Assembly (NCBI RefSeq): GCF_000374585.1 | Contig: NZ_KB894650.1 | Location: forward strand, 62,001-126,000 | Reading direction: 5' to 3' | DNA from: Phocaeicola barnesiae DSM 18169 = JCM 13652 | Lineage (GTDB): Bacteria; Bacteroidota; Bacteroidia; Bacteroidales; Bacteroidaceae | DNA length: 64,000 bases | Part shown: piece after piece, positions 25,930 through 35,846 of the stretch | Layout of the letters: each line of letters starts with the position of its first letter | How positions within the stretch are numbered: position 1 is the first letter of the stretch | Translations under genes and position numbers: made by a program | Notes under the pieces: model-generated | The model's database searches: none | What the model saw: only the letters and a program-made list of their open reading frames with translations | Told to the model about the DNA's origin: nothing

Positions 25930-28764
25930 ATGGCACACAAAAGGAAAAGAATTTTTGACGGACTCTATGCGCAGCTGGAGGAGACGGACGGCAATGTCGT
26001 GCTGTTCTCGGCCAGAGGCGAGCCGTCCGTTATCTTTGAGATAACCAATCCGGTCCAGCAGCTTTGTACGGATGCGCAGCAGTACATGCTGTTTCATGAC
26101 GTGCTATCCAATATCCTTCAGACCATCGGTGAGGGATATGCACTGCAGAAGCAGGATATTCTGTGCAGACAGGCATACCACCATGACGTGCCGGGAGATG
26201 CGGAGTTCCTGACAAGAAGCTATTTCAGATACTTCGAGGGAAGGGAGTTCACAGAGATAAGGACTTTTCTTATCCTCACTCAGGAGGCTCAGAGAAGCCA
26301 GTTCATCCAGTATGACCCGAAGAGATGGCTCGATTTCCATTCCAAGGTATCAAAGACGGATGATATTCTGACCGAAAAGCATATCCGGCACAGGAAGCTC
26401 GGCAAGGAGGAAGTCAGCGAGTACTGTCACCGTTTCATGGCATTCCAGTTCCGGCATGGACCGTTCTCAATGACCAACTTCAAGGCTTCGGACGAATATC
26501 TCAGGACTGGTGACCGTATCATCCGTTCCTATCCGCTGGTCGATATTGACGAGATAAACCTGCCTTCCATGGTAAAGCCGTACACGCAGATGAACATCAA
26601 CGGATACGGAATTGCTACAGACCTGCTTTCTTTCCTTACCGGCGTCCCCTACTCGGACTGTGTGGTGTTCAACCAGGTCATTCAGATACCGGGACAGAGG
26701 AAGCTGCTGCGTAAGCTTCAGGCCAAAGCGAAGCGTCACGGTTCCATGCCGGACCCGAGCAACCGTATTGCCAGGGCTGACATTGAGGAAGTGCTGGACA
26801 GGCTGGCCGTTGACAGTACCATGCTTGTGTACTGCAACTTCAACATTCTGGTGAGCTGTCCGCCTGACAAGGTTACTCCGGTAACCTCCTTTCTGGAGAC
26901 AAAGCTGTACGAGTGCGGCATCATGCCGTCAAGGACGGCCTACAACCAGCTGGAGCTTTTCATGGACAGTTTTCCCGGTAATGGCTATGCTTTCAACCCG
27001 GACTATGACCTGTTCCTGACACTTTCGGATGCTGCACTTTGCTTTTTCTTCAAGGAGCATCTGAAGGAATCCGAAGATACACCGCTGACTACATACTACA
27101 CCGACCGTCAGGGACTGCCTGTCTGTATTGACATTACCGGCAAGGAAGGCAAGAAGAAAATGACAGACAATGCCAACTTCTTCTGTATCGGTCCTTCAGG
27201 TTCCGGCAAGTCCTTCCACATGAACAGTGTGGTACGTCAGCTCTTGGAACAGAATACGGATGTGGTCATGGTGGATACGGGTGATTCCTACGAAGGTATA
27301 TGCGGATATTACAAGGGTACATACATAGCCTACTCGAAGGAGAAGCCCATCTCCATGAATCCGTTCAAGGTTACTAAGGAAGAATATGAACTCAATTTCG
27401 GTGAGAAGAAGAACTTCCTTAAATCGCTGATATTCCTGATATTCAAGGGTAACGCATTTCCTTCCAAGATTGAAGACATGCTGATAAATCAGACCATCGT
27501 AGAATACTATGAGGCATATTTCAATCCGTTTGAAAGGTTCAGTGACAGTGAGCGTGAGGCTTTGAGACAGAAACTCTTGGTTGCCGCCAAGATGGAGGAT
27601 GACTACGAACAGTACACGCACAGCATGGAGGACATCGACAGGCAGATAAATGCGGAAGAGGCGCAGGAAAAGCCGGAAAATCGTGCACTGCTGCTGCCTT
27701 CAGAAGTACGCCGTCTGAAGCTGATACGACAGTGCCGTTCACTGACCGCCCTGATCAATGATGAAGCGGCCACAGAATCGGAAAAGGAACGTGCACTTGC
27801 CATTATCGAAAAATATAAAAGGGAACTTTATAACAATTCCATGCTGATTAAAATAGACAGGCAGATTGACCACATGGAGGAACAGAAGCGCAGGCTGAAG
27901 GTTCAGGAACTATCGTTCAATTCCTATTATGAGTTTGCCCTGGAGCGCATTCCGCAGATTACACAGCTGGAGAAAATCAGTTTCAATATACATGACTTTG
28001 CGGCCATTCTGAAACAGTTCTACCGTGGCGGCGAGCTGGAGATGACGCTGAACTCCGACCTGGACATTAACCTGTTTGACGAGCGTTTCATTGTGTTCGA
28101 GATTGACAAGATAAAGGATGATCCGGTGCTTTTCCCGATTGTGGTACTGATTATCATGGACGTGTTCCTGCAGAAGATGCGTATCAAGAAGGGACGGAAG
28201 GCTCTTATCATCGAAGAGGCATGGAAGGCAATAGCATCACCTACCATGGCGGAATATATAAAGTATTTGTATAAGACCGTCCGGAAGTTCCACGGCATTG
28301 CCGGTGTAGTCACACAGGAGCTTAATGACGTGATTGATTCCCCTATTGTGAAGGAGGCCATCATCAACAACTCGGACGTGAAGATTCTGCTTGACCAGAC
28401 CAAGTTCAAGGACAGGTATGAGGATATTGCAGCCATTCTGGGACTCACAGACATACAGCGTCAGCAGATATTCACCATCAATGCACTGAACAACCATGAG
28501 GGAAGAAGCTACTTCAAGGAGGTGTGGATTTGCCGGGGACAGCACTCGGATGTGTACGGTGTGGAGGAAGCACCTGAATGTTACTGGGCATACACTACAG
28601 AACGTACCGAGAAGGAGGCACTGAAGATTTATCTTGCCCGGTACGGTACGCTGCAGGAGGCCATCACCCGTATCGAGGAAGACCGAAAGGCGGATGGAGG
28701 ACTTCTGTATCTGGAGTTTGCAAGAAAAGTCAACCAACATCAAAAAGTTATGTCACTATGGTAA
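25930..28764 (+). CDS. traG: TraG, VirB4-type conjugation ATPase
   Basis: A 944-residue ATPase that powers assembly of the type IV secretion apparatus. Walker A is FCIGPSGSGKSFHMN (about residues 417-430), followed by MVDTGDSYEGICGYYKGTYI and SMNPF. Walker B is RKALIIEEAWKAI (about 756). A long helical insertion lies between (about 540-650). Length and order match Bacteroidetes TraG, which in this naming system is the VirB4 homologue, not the coupling protein. The stop overlaps the next start by 7 bases. Confidence 0.94.
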   Translation: MAHKRKRIFDGLYAQLEETDGNVVLFSARGEPSVIFEITNPVQQLCTDAQQYMLFHDVLSNILQTIGEGYALQKQDILCRQAYHHDVPGDAEFLTRSYFRYFEGREFTEIRTFLILTQEAQRSQFIQYDPKRWLDFHSKVSKTDDILTEKHIRHRKLGKEEVSEYCHRFMAFQFRHGPFSMTNFKASDEYLRTGDRIIRSYPLVDIDEINLPSMVKPYTQMNINGYGIATDLLSFLTGVPYSDCVVFNQVIQIPGQRKLLRKLQAKAKRHGSMPDPSNRIARADIEEVLDRLAVDSTMLVYCNFNILVSCPPDKVTPVTSFLETKLYECGIMPSRTAYNQLELFMDSFPGNGYAFNPDYDLFLTLSDAALCFFFKEHLKESEDTPLTTYYTDRQGLPVCIDITGKEGKKKMTDNANFFCIGPSGSGKSFHMNSVVRQLLEQNTDVVMVDTGDSYEGICGYYKGTYIAYSKEKPISMNPFKVTKEEYELNFGEKKNFLKSLIFLIFKGNAFPSKIEDMLINQTIVEYYEAYFNPFERFSDSEREALRQKLLVAAKMEDDYEQYTHSMEDIDRQINAEEAQEKPENRALLLPSEVRRLKLIRQCRSLTALINDEAATESEKERALAIIEKYKRELYNNSMLIKIDRQIDHMEEQKRRLKVQELSFNSYYEFALERIPQITQLEKISFNIHDFAAILKQFYRGGELEMTLNSDLDINLFDERFIVFEIDKIKDDPVLFPIVVLIIMDVFLQKMRIKKGRKALIIEEAWKAIASPTMAEYIKYLYKTVRKFHGIAGVVTQELNDVIDSPIVKEAIINNSDVKILLDQTKFKDRYEDIAAILGLTDIQRQQIFTINALNNHEGRSYFKEVWICRGQHSDVYGVEEAPECYWAYTTERTEKEALKIYLARYGTLQEAITRIEEDRKADGGLLYLEFARKVNQHQKVMSLW

Positions 28765-29504
28765 GAACAGTATTAAGAATCATATCGGTTATAATGGTTT
28801 CTGCATTTGTCTGTATTAATGCACATGCTGCCTGGAGAATCGTATTCGACCGCAACTGCTTGAAGATTGTCCTGGCCAATACCGCTTCACAGAAGCTTAT
28901 CGAGGAACAGCACAACCAGCGTGTGGATACCATCGCTGCCAAGAAACAGAAGGTGGAACTCTATACGGTAAGCATGGCTACCATGAAGGAATTATATAAG
29001 CTGAGTATGGAGAACATATCCGGTTTCGGGACTGAAAGTCTTTATTATAAGGAAATAGGTCTGTGCGCTTTGGATATTCTGCGAAATGTTCCGGTACTTG
29101 TCAGTACGGTAAACAGGGCCAAATTTTCAAACAGGCTGCTCTGTCTGAACGAACTCGGCAACCTTGTAGCGGAAACCCAGCAGCTGGTCGGCAACTTCGT
29201 CAATATCGTTAACAATGCCAGAATTCCCAATCCGTTGCAGGGACAGGCAACTGCAGAAAAAAAGGATGACGGCTATAACCTGCTGGACAGGTATGAAAGG
29301 CTGACACTGGCCAACAGTATCTATACTGACCTGAACAGGATACGCTACAAGGTGGAAGGGATGGTTCTGATGGCACAGTATGCCACTGCAAACGACCTCT
29401 TCTTTGCCATAGACCCGGAAGGATGGGCAAATGTGGTGACCATGAAGAATCATGTGGGGAATCTTGTACAGGACTGGAACGGCCTGATTGCTTCAAATTA
29501 TTAA
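28758..29504 (+). CDS. Exported conjugation protein in TraI/VirB5 position
   Basis: A 248-residue protein with a signal peptide (ISVIMVSAFVCINAHAA) and a long helical mature part. It overlaps traG by 7 bases. In related operons TraI, a VirB5-like periplasmic protein, occupies this slot; sequence similarity is not obvious by eye. Start ATG 28758 is fixed by the overlap and the signal peptide. Confidence 0.6.
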   Translation: MVRTVLRIISVIMVSAFVCINAHAAWRIVFDRNCLKIVLANTASQKLIEEQHNQRVDTIAAKKQKVELYTVSMATMKELYKLSMENISGFGTESLYYKEIGLCALDILRNVPVLVSTVNRAKFSNRLLCLNELGNLVAETQQLVGNFVNIVNNARIPNPLQGQATAEKKDDGYNLLDRYERLTLANSIYTDLNRIRYKVEGMVLMAQYATANDLFFAIDPEGWANVVTMKNHVGNLVQDWNGLIASNY

Positions 29505-29512
29505 CCCTTAAT

Positions 29513-30223
29513 ATGTATGTGTCTGTCATGAGAATCAGGAATATAAGTATCATATCAGCCGGTATTATAATGCTGTTGCTGCCTGTAAAGGCTTCCGCTT
29601 TCATAATACCCAAAGACCTGCCGACTATCGAAGCACTCATAGCCCTGCACAAGGCCATAAAGAAGGACGAGGACAAGGCTCTGACAAGAGTGGCCACAAG
29701 CTATGGCGAGCAGTCGCTCATTGAAAAGGGTGCGGAAAAGTTCAATGATGTCCGTACCACTCTGGATACAAGGCTGAACAATGCCTATTCGTACCTGGTA
29801 CTGGCCGGTGCCATTTCTTCAACGGCCAACTCACTGTATCAGCTGGTAACGGAATACAAGGACTTTACTGGTAATACTTTCAGTCATGTATCAAAGAAGC
29901 CTTTCGTGGCCTGGTATTATGCAGATGCCAACGTGGCAATATCAAGGGAGATACAGCACTGCTACAGACTGTATGCATCCGTAGCCGCTTCGGGTATAAA
30001 CCTGATGAAGGCCTCCATGGATGAAAAACTGAATCTGGTAATGACACTGAAGGCTTCCATCGACAGGGCAAGGTACATAATAGACAATGCTAATCTGTAT
30101 TGTTTCCTTGTCACGGACTGCGGATGGAAGCCGGACTATATCTGGGAGATACTGAACTCCAATGTGAAAAATGAGATAGCTGAGCGTGTAATCAATAAAT
30201 GGAATCAGGGATATGCAGGTTAG
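29513..30223 (+). CDS. Second exported helical conjugation protein
   Basis: A protein of about 236 residues with a signal peptide (ISIISAGIIMLLLPVKASAF) and a helical mature domain with conserved-looking LVLAGAISSTANSLYQLV. It starts 8 bases after the preceding gene and overlaps the next by 11 bases. The alternative start ATG 29528 gives a shorter signal. Probably a periplasmic component of the transfer apparatus, paralogous in layout to its upstream neighbour; no firm family. Confidence 0.55.
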   Translation: MYVSVMRIRNISIISAGIIMLLLPVKASAFIIPKDLPTIEALIALHKAIKKDEDKALTRVATSYGEQSLIEKGAEKFNDVRTTLDTRLNNAYSYLVLAGAISSTANSLYQLVTEYKDFTGNTFSHVSKKPFVAWYYADANVAISREIQHCYRLYASVAASGINLMKASMDEKLNLVMTLKASIDRARYIIDNANLYCFLVTDCGWKPDYIWEILNSNVKNEIAERVINKWNQGYAG

Positions 30224-30899
30224 AATTATGTTATTGTGCCTGTTCTGTATGGCAGTTTCAGGTACAGTCACTGTTGCCAATGCCCAAAGCATAGTAAGTG
30301 ACAGTGAAAAGCAGAAGCAGTGGAAGTCTATGGAAAACGGTCCGTGGGATTTTGCTCCGGACTGGTATTACTTTTTCCTGCACAAGAAATACTCAGGTGC
30401 GGAAATGTACTGGAAATGGGACTGGTTCAACTCCGGATTCCGTGTCCGTTTCAAGGAACCAAAGTCTGATGTGAAGCGTATCATGCCGGTACGTGTAACT
30501 GCCGAAGAGACGCAGAGGCAGAAAATCAAGAAAGTGGAGAGTGAGCGCAAATATATCGAGGAACTGTATAAGGAAGAACTGGCAAGGGAGGCTGACAGAA
30601 ATGTTGACCTGATGTATGCCACTTACAAGGACGAGTTCAACCGTATGCAGGACTGTATCACGGACGGACTGCTCTACTGTATGCAGAAGAGTGACGGCAA
30701 GCTCCGCTATCAGGTGGACGAGCTGAGCCGCCAGAATGAAATACTCTGTGCGGATATAGCCTATATACACAAAACCGGTGTCGGCTATGGACTGGAGAAC
30801 GCCAAGCGGCAGAAGGCATACGAGGAAGCCAAATCCAGGATGGCAGAACTGGTCAACAGGACTGCACACCTTTGTGCCGTTGCCGCTACACACTATTAG
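30213..30899 (+). CDS. Exported Trp/Tyr-rich tra-operon protein (DUF5045-like)
   Basis: A 228-residue protein with a signal peptide (IMLLCLFCMAVSGTVTVANA). The start of the mature part has an aromatic cluster (NGPWDFAPDWYYFFLHKKY, WKWDWFNSGF), followed by a long charged helix (RQKIKKVESERKYIEELYKE) and a second helical part. Position between VirB4-like traG and traJ suggests a periplasmic accessory of the mating channel. DUF5045 is my best family memory, not verified. Confidence 0.55.
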   Translation: MQVRIMLLCLFCMAVSGTVTVANAQSIVSDSEKQKQWKSMENGPWDFAPDWYYFFLHKKYSGAEMYWKWDWFNSGFRVRFKEPKSDVKRIMPVRVTAEETQRQKIKKVESERKYIEELYKEELAREADRNVDLMYATYKDEFNRMQDCITDGLLYCMQKSDGKLRYQVDELSRQNEILCADIAYIHKTGVGYGLENAKRQKAYEEAKSRMAELVNRTAHLCAVAATHY

Positions 30900-30959
30900 A
30901 CATTCTCTATAATTGATAACAATTCAGGTAATAATATTAAACAAATAATATAGTCAATC

Positions 30960-32087
30960 ATGAATTTACTGTTTATTCCGCTGACAATAGGACTTCCGGC
31001 CATTGACGAAAGTCTGGAAAAGCTGCTGACGGCCATGGAGACATTTCCCAATGTGGCCGTTCTCGGTGATGCCGTTTCAATGGCAAAGGCTCTCGGTCTG
31101 TGCCTGGCCCTGTGTGTCGGTTCATACGAATGCTGGATGATGATGCTCGGAAGGCGTGGTATGGATGTCATGAAGCTGTTGCGCATCATCGGCATTTCCC
31201 TGTGTATTTCATCCTCTTCATGGATATGCTCGGCTCTGCAGGTTCCGGGAAAGAGTCTGGAGTCAGCTACATGGGCTATGGCCAAGGCAAAGAACAAGGA
31301 AGTGGCGGCCTTCGAGCTGAAGGTGGCACAAAAACAGAGTGAATATCTCGACAGGCTGAGAACCGTGCAGGACTCCATTGCTACAGCAAAGCAGGTGGCC
31401 GAAATCGGTCAGGATGCTGCATGGTGGGACAAGCTGATATATAATGTGGAAAATCTGGGCTCGACCATCAACAACTACGCCCAGAGGGCTGCCGTGGCGG
31501 CTGAGACGAAGGTCAGTGAATGGATAAACGATGTAATACGCTTTGTCGGGGAACTGATTTTCCAGATGTCGTATTACGGGATGCTCGTGGCACAGAGGAT
31601 TTTCATGGCCATCATGATGATATTCTGTCCGATCATGTTTGCTCTCTCGCTGGCACCGCCATGGAACTCGGCCTGGAGCCAGTGGATGTCCAAGTTCCTT
31701 TCCCTCTCGTTATGGGGATTCGTTACCTATATGTGCATCTATTATATAGACTTCATCCTTCTTTATAACCTCCAGCAGGATCTGGTGGCATACGACCATC
31801 TGCTGCACGGCTCGGTCAACTCATGGGAACAGATTGGCGCACTGGGACTGCAGGGAATAGGTTCCAACTGTATGTATGCCATGGGTATGCTCGTGGGTGC
31901 CTATATCATACGCTTCGTTCCTGAAGTGGCTTCATGGCTGATTCCGGGAGGTGTAAGTTCTGGTACGGGTTCCGTGGCAGGTTCGGCTGCAATGGGCATC
32001 ACTTCGGCTGCAGGTGGTATGGCCGGAAGTATGGCAGGTTCTGCCATGAAAGGAACAGGTTCAACTGTCAGGTCATTGGTCAAATAA
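30960..32087 (+). CDS. traJ: TraJ, VirB6-like inner membrane protein
   Basis: A 375-residue polytopic membrane protein. Membrane segments include LGLCLALCVGSYECWMMML, IIGISLCISSSSWICSAL, and a dense group at about residues 200-270 (MVAQRIFMAIMMIFCPIMFA, SLSLWGFVTYMCIYYIDFIL). A conserved-looking SLAPPWNSAWSQWMSKFL loop fits TraJ/VirB6. The C-terminus is Gly/Ser/Ala-rich low complexity (residues 330-375). Starts 60 bases after the preceding gene. Confidence 0.88.
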   Translation: MNLLFIPLTIGLPAIDESLEKLLTAMETFPNVAVLGDAVSMAKALGLCLALCVGSYECWMMMLGRRGMDVMKLLRIIGISLCISSSSWICSALQVPGKSLESATWAMAKAKNKEVAAFELKVAQKQSEYLDRLRTVQDSIATAKQVAEIGQDAAWWDKLIYNVENLGSTINNYAQRAAVAAETKVSEWINDVIRFVGELIFQMSYYGMLVAQRIFMAIMMIFCPIMFALSLAPPWNSAWSQWMSKFLSLSLWGFVTYMCIYYIDFILLYNLQQDLVAYDHLLHGSVNSWEQIGALGLQGIGSNCMYAMGMLVGAYIIRFVPEVASWLIPGGVSSGTGSVAGSAAMGITSAAGGMAGSMAGSAMKGTGSTVRSLVK

Positions 32088-32105
32088 CTTAAAATCTTTC
32101 ATTAT

Positions 32106-32702
32106 ATGCTTATCGAATCACTTGCACAGAAAACCCGACTGGCCATGATGACGGTATTTGCGGTAATCGGAGGCTGCACCTTCATCTGTGCCTTTACAGT
32201 CTGGTGCTGCATTTCCCTAGTCAATAAGGAAAGGCAGCAGATTTATGTACTTGACGGAGACATTCCGTTTCTTGCCGAGCGTGCACGGCTAGAAGCCAAC
32301 TTCACCATGGAGGCCAAGGCGCACATACAGCTGTTCCACCAGTATTTCTTCAACCTGCCGCCCGACAACGACTATATCAAATGGACGGTAGGGAAAGCAA
32401 TGTATATGGCTGACGGAACTGCACTGAAACAGAAACAGGCCATGGACGAGAACGGTTTCTACTCGGACATCATTTCCTCTTCGGCTGTCTGCACCATCAT
32501 GTGCGACTCCATTCAGTTTGACGAACATGAACGGAAGTTTACCTATTACGGTACGCAACTTATCAAGCGCAGGACCAGGGACATCAGACGCTCGATGGTG
32601 ACAACAGGTTACATCGAGTCCGTACCGAGGACAAGGAACAATCCCCACGGTCTGCTCATTACCGGCTGGAGGACTCTTGAAAACAAGGATTTGGACTATT
32701 GA
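32106..32702 (+). CDS. traK: TraK, VirB8-like conjugation protein
   Basis: A 198-residue bitopic protein: short cytoplasmic start, one membrane helix (MMTVFAVIGGCTFICAFTVW), then a periplasmic domain with EAKAHIQLFHQYFFNLPPD and a final ESVPRTRNNPHGLLITGWR. This is the Bacteroidetes TraK layout, equivalent to VirB8 at the core of the mating channel. Starts 18 bases after traJ. Confidence 0.9.
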   Translation: MLIESLAQKTRLAMMTVFAVIGGCTFICAFTVWCCISLVNKERQQIYVLDGDIPFLAERARLEANFTMEAKAHIQLFHQYFFNLPPDNDYIKWTVGKAMYMADGTALKQKQAMDENGFYSDIISSSAVCTIMCDSIQFDEHERKFTYYGTQLIKRRTRDIRRSMVTTGYIESVPRTRNNPHGLLITGWRTLENKDLDY

Positions 32703-32714
32703 TATACAGATATT

Positions 32715-33203
32715 ATGAAATCATTCAGAAAAAAGATACAGGAAAGCCGTCTGAAAACGCATCTGCTTGTCAGGTCGTGGTTGCAGCCCAAACTGGGTGT
32801 CATCGGAACAAGATACCGTCTGGCCGCAAGAATCAGACTGGCCAACAGATGTGCGGCTAAACATCCGAAAACGACATTCGCAGGTGTAGCGGGAACGCTG
32901 CTTCTGCTACTTGTAAGTACCGTAGCCATAGATTCCGGCAACGGGAAACAGAGTGAGCCGGATGTCAGTTCGATAGCCGCAATGGAACCGGTGTTTCAGG
33001 GATTCCGTACCATCCAGGCAAACAAGGACATTCACCGCAGTGTATTGACGGACATGACGGTGAAGGGACAGTTACTGCGTCATGAACTGGACTCCATGAT
33101 TGCCATACCTGTAAAGAGCCGTGAGGATTCCTTGCGGATCATCCTCAAATACCGGCAGCTGGAAAATATAGTCAAATCCATTAAAAACAATGATAACCCA
33201 TGA
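32715..33203 (+). CDS. traL: TraL (DUF3989-type) membrane protein
   Basis: A 162-residue protein with a basic start, one membrane helix (TTFAGVAGTLLLLLVSTVAI, about residues 55-75) and a short helical periplasmic part. Fits TraL by size, topology and place between traK and traM. The stop overlaps the traM start by 4 bases. Confidence 0.75.
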   Translation: MKSFRKKIQESRLKTHLLVRSWLQPKLGVIGTRYRLAARIRLANRCAAKHPKTTFAGVAGTLLLLLVSTVAIDSGNGKQSEPDVSSIAAMEPVFQGFRTIQANKDIHRSVLTDMTVKGQLLRHELDSMIAIPVKSREDSLRIILKYRQLENIVKSIKNNDNP

Positions 33204-34411
33204 TTAAGATTAATTTCAAACAGCCCAAGTATATCTTTCCGCTGGTCATATTCGTTCCGCTGTGCGCACTGGTATACTTTGTGATGCAGACCTTCTCCGG
33301 TGGTGAGGAGACTGCCGGAACGGTAGCTACAGACCGTATCAACATGGAGCTTCCCCAGGCCAATGCCGAGGAAGCCGGAGACAAGATGTATGAGATGTCC
33401 AGACGTTTCGGTGACGAGGATGCCTTCACAGCCGTAAGCGGTATCGGGGAGGAAGAGCAGAAGAAGGAGGAACTGGAACACGGCTACAGCGAGGAAGAGC
33501 TGAACCGTCTGGATGCAGCCGAAGCTGAAAGACAGCGACAGCAGAGGGAACTTGAAGAACTGGAGCGTTCCCTTGCCGAATCAAGAAAGCATATCAATGC
33601 ATATGCTTACGGGAACGGTCCTTCGGGAAACAGTGAAACGGGTTACGGAGGTATGGGATATTCTTCACAGGATGAGTTTGCACGTGACCTTGAAGAGATT
33701 CAGCGAAGGAGCTATGAACGGCAGAAGGCCATTGAAAGCGGACTGGGTATTAAAGACCCGGAAGCAGAGGAAGCGGAAAGAAAGCACAGGGCTGATTCCA
33801 TAGCCAGAGTACGTCAGGAGGAAAGGGAACGCAACCGTCCGAGTCTGGTAATCAAGTCTGATGACACCAATGCCGACAGATTCAATACGGTTACTGCTCC
33901 GGATGAATTTGCCAAGAACAAGCTGATACGTGCCATGATTGACCAGACTACAAAGGCGCATGAAGGCACACGTCTGCGGTTCAAGCTTCTGGACGATGTG
34001 ACGGTAAGCGGCACAAAGCTGAAAAAGGGTACTTACCTCTATGGTACGGTAACAGGTTTCGGACAGCAGCGTGTCAGGGCTTCCATAACCAGTATCCTTA
34101 TCGGCGACAGGTTCATCAAGGTTAAGCTTTCTGTTTTTGACAATGACGGTATGGAAGGCTTCTATGTTCCTGAATCGGCTTTCAGGGATTTCATGAAGGA
34201 TGCTGGTTCCAATACGGTACAGCAGAATATCAGTTTTGAATCCAGTGACGGTTACGGTACAGGTATTTCTACGGAGGCCATTGCACTCCAGTCGCTGCAG
34301 AACATGTACAACTCTGCTACCTCTGCAATATCTTCCAATATCAGAAAGAACAAGGCGAAAATCAAGTACAATACCATTGTTTACCTGATAAACTCGGAGG
34401 ATGCGAGATAA
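33200..34411 (+). CDS. traM: TraM, VirB10-like conjugation protein
   Basis: A 403-residue protein with one N-terminal membrane helix (IFPLVIFVPLCALVYFVM), a charged coiled-coil middle (residues about 85-215, rich in Glu/Arg), and a C-terminal beta domain (GTRLRFKLLDDVTVSGTKLKKG, GTYLYGTVTGFGQQRV) typical of TraM, the functional VirB10 equivalent. It overlaps traL by 4 bases. Confidence 0.9.
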   Translation: MIKINFKQPKYIFPLVIFVPLCALVYFVMQTFSGGEETAGTVATDRINMELPQANAEEAGDKMYEMSRRFGDEDAFTAVSGIGEEEQKKEELEHGYSEEELNRLDAAEAERQRQQRELEELERSLAESRKHINAYAYGNGPSGNSETGYGGMGYSSQDEFARDLEEIQRRSYERQKAIESGLGIKDPEAEEAERKHRADSIARVRQEERERNRPSLVIKSDDTNADRFNTVTAPDEFAKNKLIRAMIDQTTKAHEGTRLRFKLLDDVTVSGTKLKKGTYLYGTVTGFGQQRVRASITSILIGDRFIKVKLSVFDNDGMEGFYVPESAFRDFMKDAGSNTVQQNISFESSDGYGTGISTEAIALQSLQNMYNSATSAISSNIRKNKAKIKYNTIVYLINSEDAR

Positions 34412-34461
34412 TATATCTGAATACAGCAAAGAAAATTATAGTAATATTTTAATATTTCAAT

Positions 34462-35349
34462 ATGAAAACCAGAATTATTCTGATAATATGCCTTATCACA
34501 GGCATAGCCGTACATCTGTCGGCCAACGAGAAGATATACATCAACCGGGAAGTGACCACGCACATTGTAATGCCGGAGAACATCAAAATGGTGGATATTT
34601 CCACTACTAAAATTATAGGCAACCAGTGTACAGACAATATCGTCCGCATCAAGCCTTATCTGGAGAATGATTCCATATCGTCTGAAGGTTACAGCGAAAA
34701 TGAACTGCTGGGTACACTCACCATTATCGGTGAGCGTCATATTGCCCAGTATGACATTCTCTATACCGAATCACCGGATTGTGCTTCTACCATCTACAAT
34801 GTATCCTACAATGAGACGCAGTCCTATATCAATCCGGAGGTTTCCATGCCGATGGCCGAGATTGCACGATATGCCTGGGCTGTCTATGGAAGCAGAAGAA
34901 AGTTCAACCAGATTGTATCCGACAAAAACGGAATCAGGGCATGCATCAACAACATCTATTCCATCGGTGACTATTTCTTTCTGGACTATACGCTGAAGAA
35001 CAAGACTAGGATTGCATACGACATTGAGGAGATAAGGGTAAAACTTACTGACAAAAAGGAGACAAAGGCAACCAATTCACAGACCATAGAGCTTACTCCG
35101 GTATTCTCCATGAACAACACCCGTAAGTTCAGGAAGGATTACAGGAACGTGCTTGTACTTCCGAAGCTGACTTTCCCTGAAGAGAAGGTGCTCCGTCTGG
35201 AGATTTCCGAGAACCAGATAAGCGGACGTGTGGTGGTACTCACCATCGAGTATGAGGACATTCTCAATGCGGACGGCTTCGACTCGGATATTTTGGACGG
35301 TGCCGACTACTACCCCTACTATTATATTGATCATTCCATAAAAAGATAG
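34462..35349 (+). CDS. traN: TraN (DUF4138), VirB9-like conjugation protein
   Basis: A 295-residue exported protein with a signal peptide (IILIICLITGIAVHLSAN) and a beta-rich mature part beginning IYINREVTTHIVMPENIKMV, with the typical NIVRIKPYL and YFLDYTLKNKTRIAYDIEEIR stretches of TraN. Forms the outer part of the channel with TraM and TraO in related systems. Confidence 0.9.
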   Translation: MKTRIILIICLITGIAVHLSANEKIYINREVTTHIVMPENIKMVDISTTKIIGNQCTDNIVRIKPYLENDSISSEGYSENELLGTLTIIGERHIAQYDILYTESPDCASTIYNVSYNETQSYINPEVSMPMAEIARYAWAVYGSRRKFNQIVSDKNGIRACINNIYSIGDYFFLDYTLKNKTRIAYDIEEIRVKLTDKKETKATNSQTIELTPVFSMNNTRKFRKDYRNVLVLPKLTFPEEKVLRLEISENQISGRVVVLTIEYEDILNADGFDSDILDGADYYPYYYIDHSIKR

Positions 35350-35352
35350 GCC

Positions 35353-35826
35353 ATGAAGAAGATTCTGTTCATTCTGTTTTGCTCGGTTGCATCCATCGGT
35401 GTATCGGCACAAACCGGAAAGGTTTCAGTAAATGCCGGATTCCTTTTTGCAAGTACAGTGAATGCCACTTTGGGTTATGAGTATCCGCTTTCATACGGAA
35501 ATGCGGTCGAAGTATATGGTGAGGTCGGGAATCACTGGCAGAAGCCGGTATGTCACAATTTCTGGAAAGGATATTTCTGGGATGGCGGTATGGTTTACAA
35601 GCACCGTCTGGCACGGTACAAGAACGGCATGATGCGCCTTCGTCTGGGGCCTCAGTTCGGTGCGGTACAGAAGAAGTTCTTCTTCGGACTGGAGGCCGGA
35701 TTTGAATACAGCTATGTGTTCCGCAGCGGACTGGAGTTCTCTGTCATACAGAAGAACAATGTGAACTTCCTGCATGGGGATACCTTCCGCAACGGTCTGC
35801 TGTTGGGTATAAAGATTCCTTTCTGA
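35353..35826 (+). CDS. traO: TraO, outer-membrane-type conjugation protein
   Basis: A 157-residue protein with a signal peptide (ILFILFCSVASIGVSAQ) and a small beta-barrel-like mature part (VNAGFLFASTVNATLGYEY, RLRLGPQFGAVQ, LLLGIKIPF). Starts 3 bases after traN. Matches the TraO position and fold type. Confidence 0.82.
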   Translation: MKKILFILFCSVASIGVSAQTGKVSVNAGFLFASTVNATLGYEYPLSYGNAVEVYGEVGNHWQKPVCHNFWKGYFWDGGMVYKHRLARYKNGMMRLRLGPQFGAVQKKFFFGLEAGFEYSYVFRSGLEFSVIQKNNVNFLHGDTFRNGLLLGIKIPF

Positions 35827-35846
35827 CAATATAAATCTTACGGCGT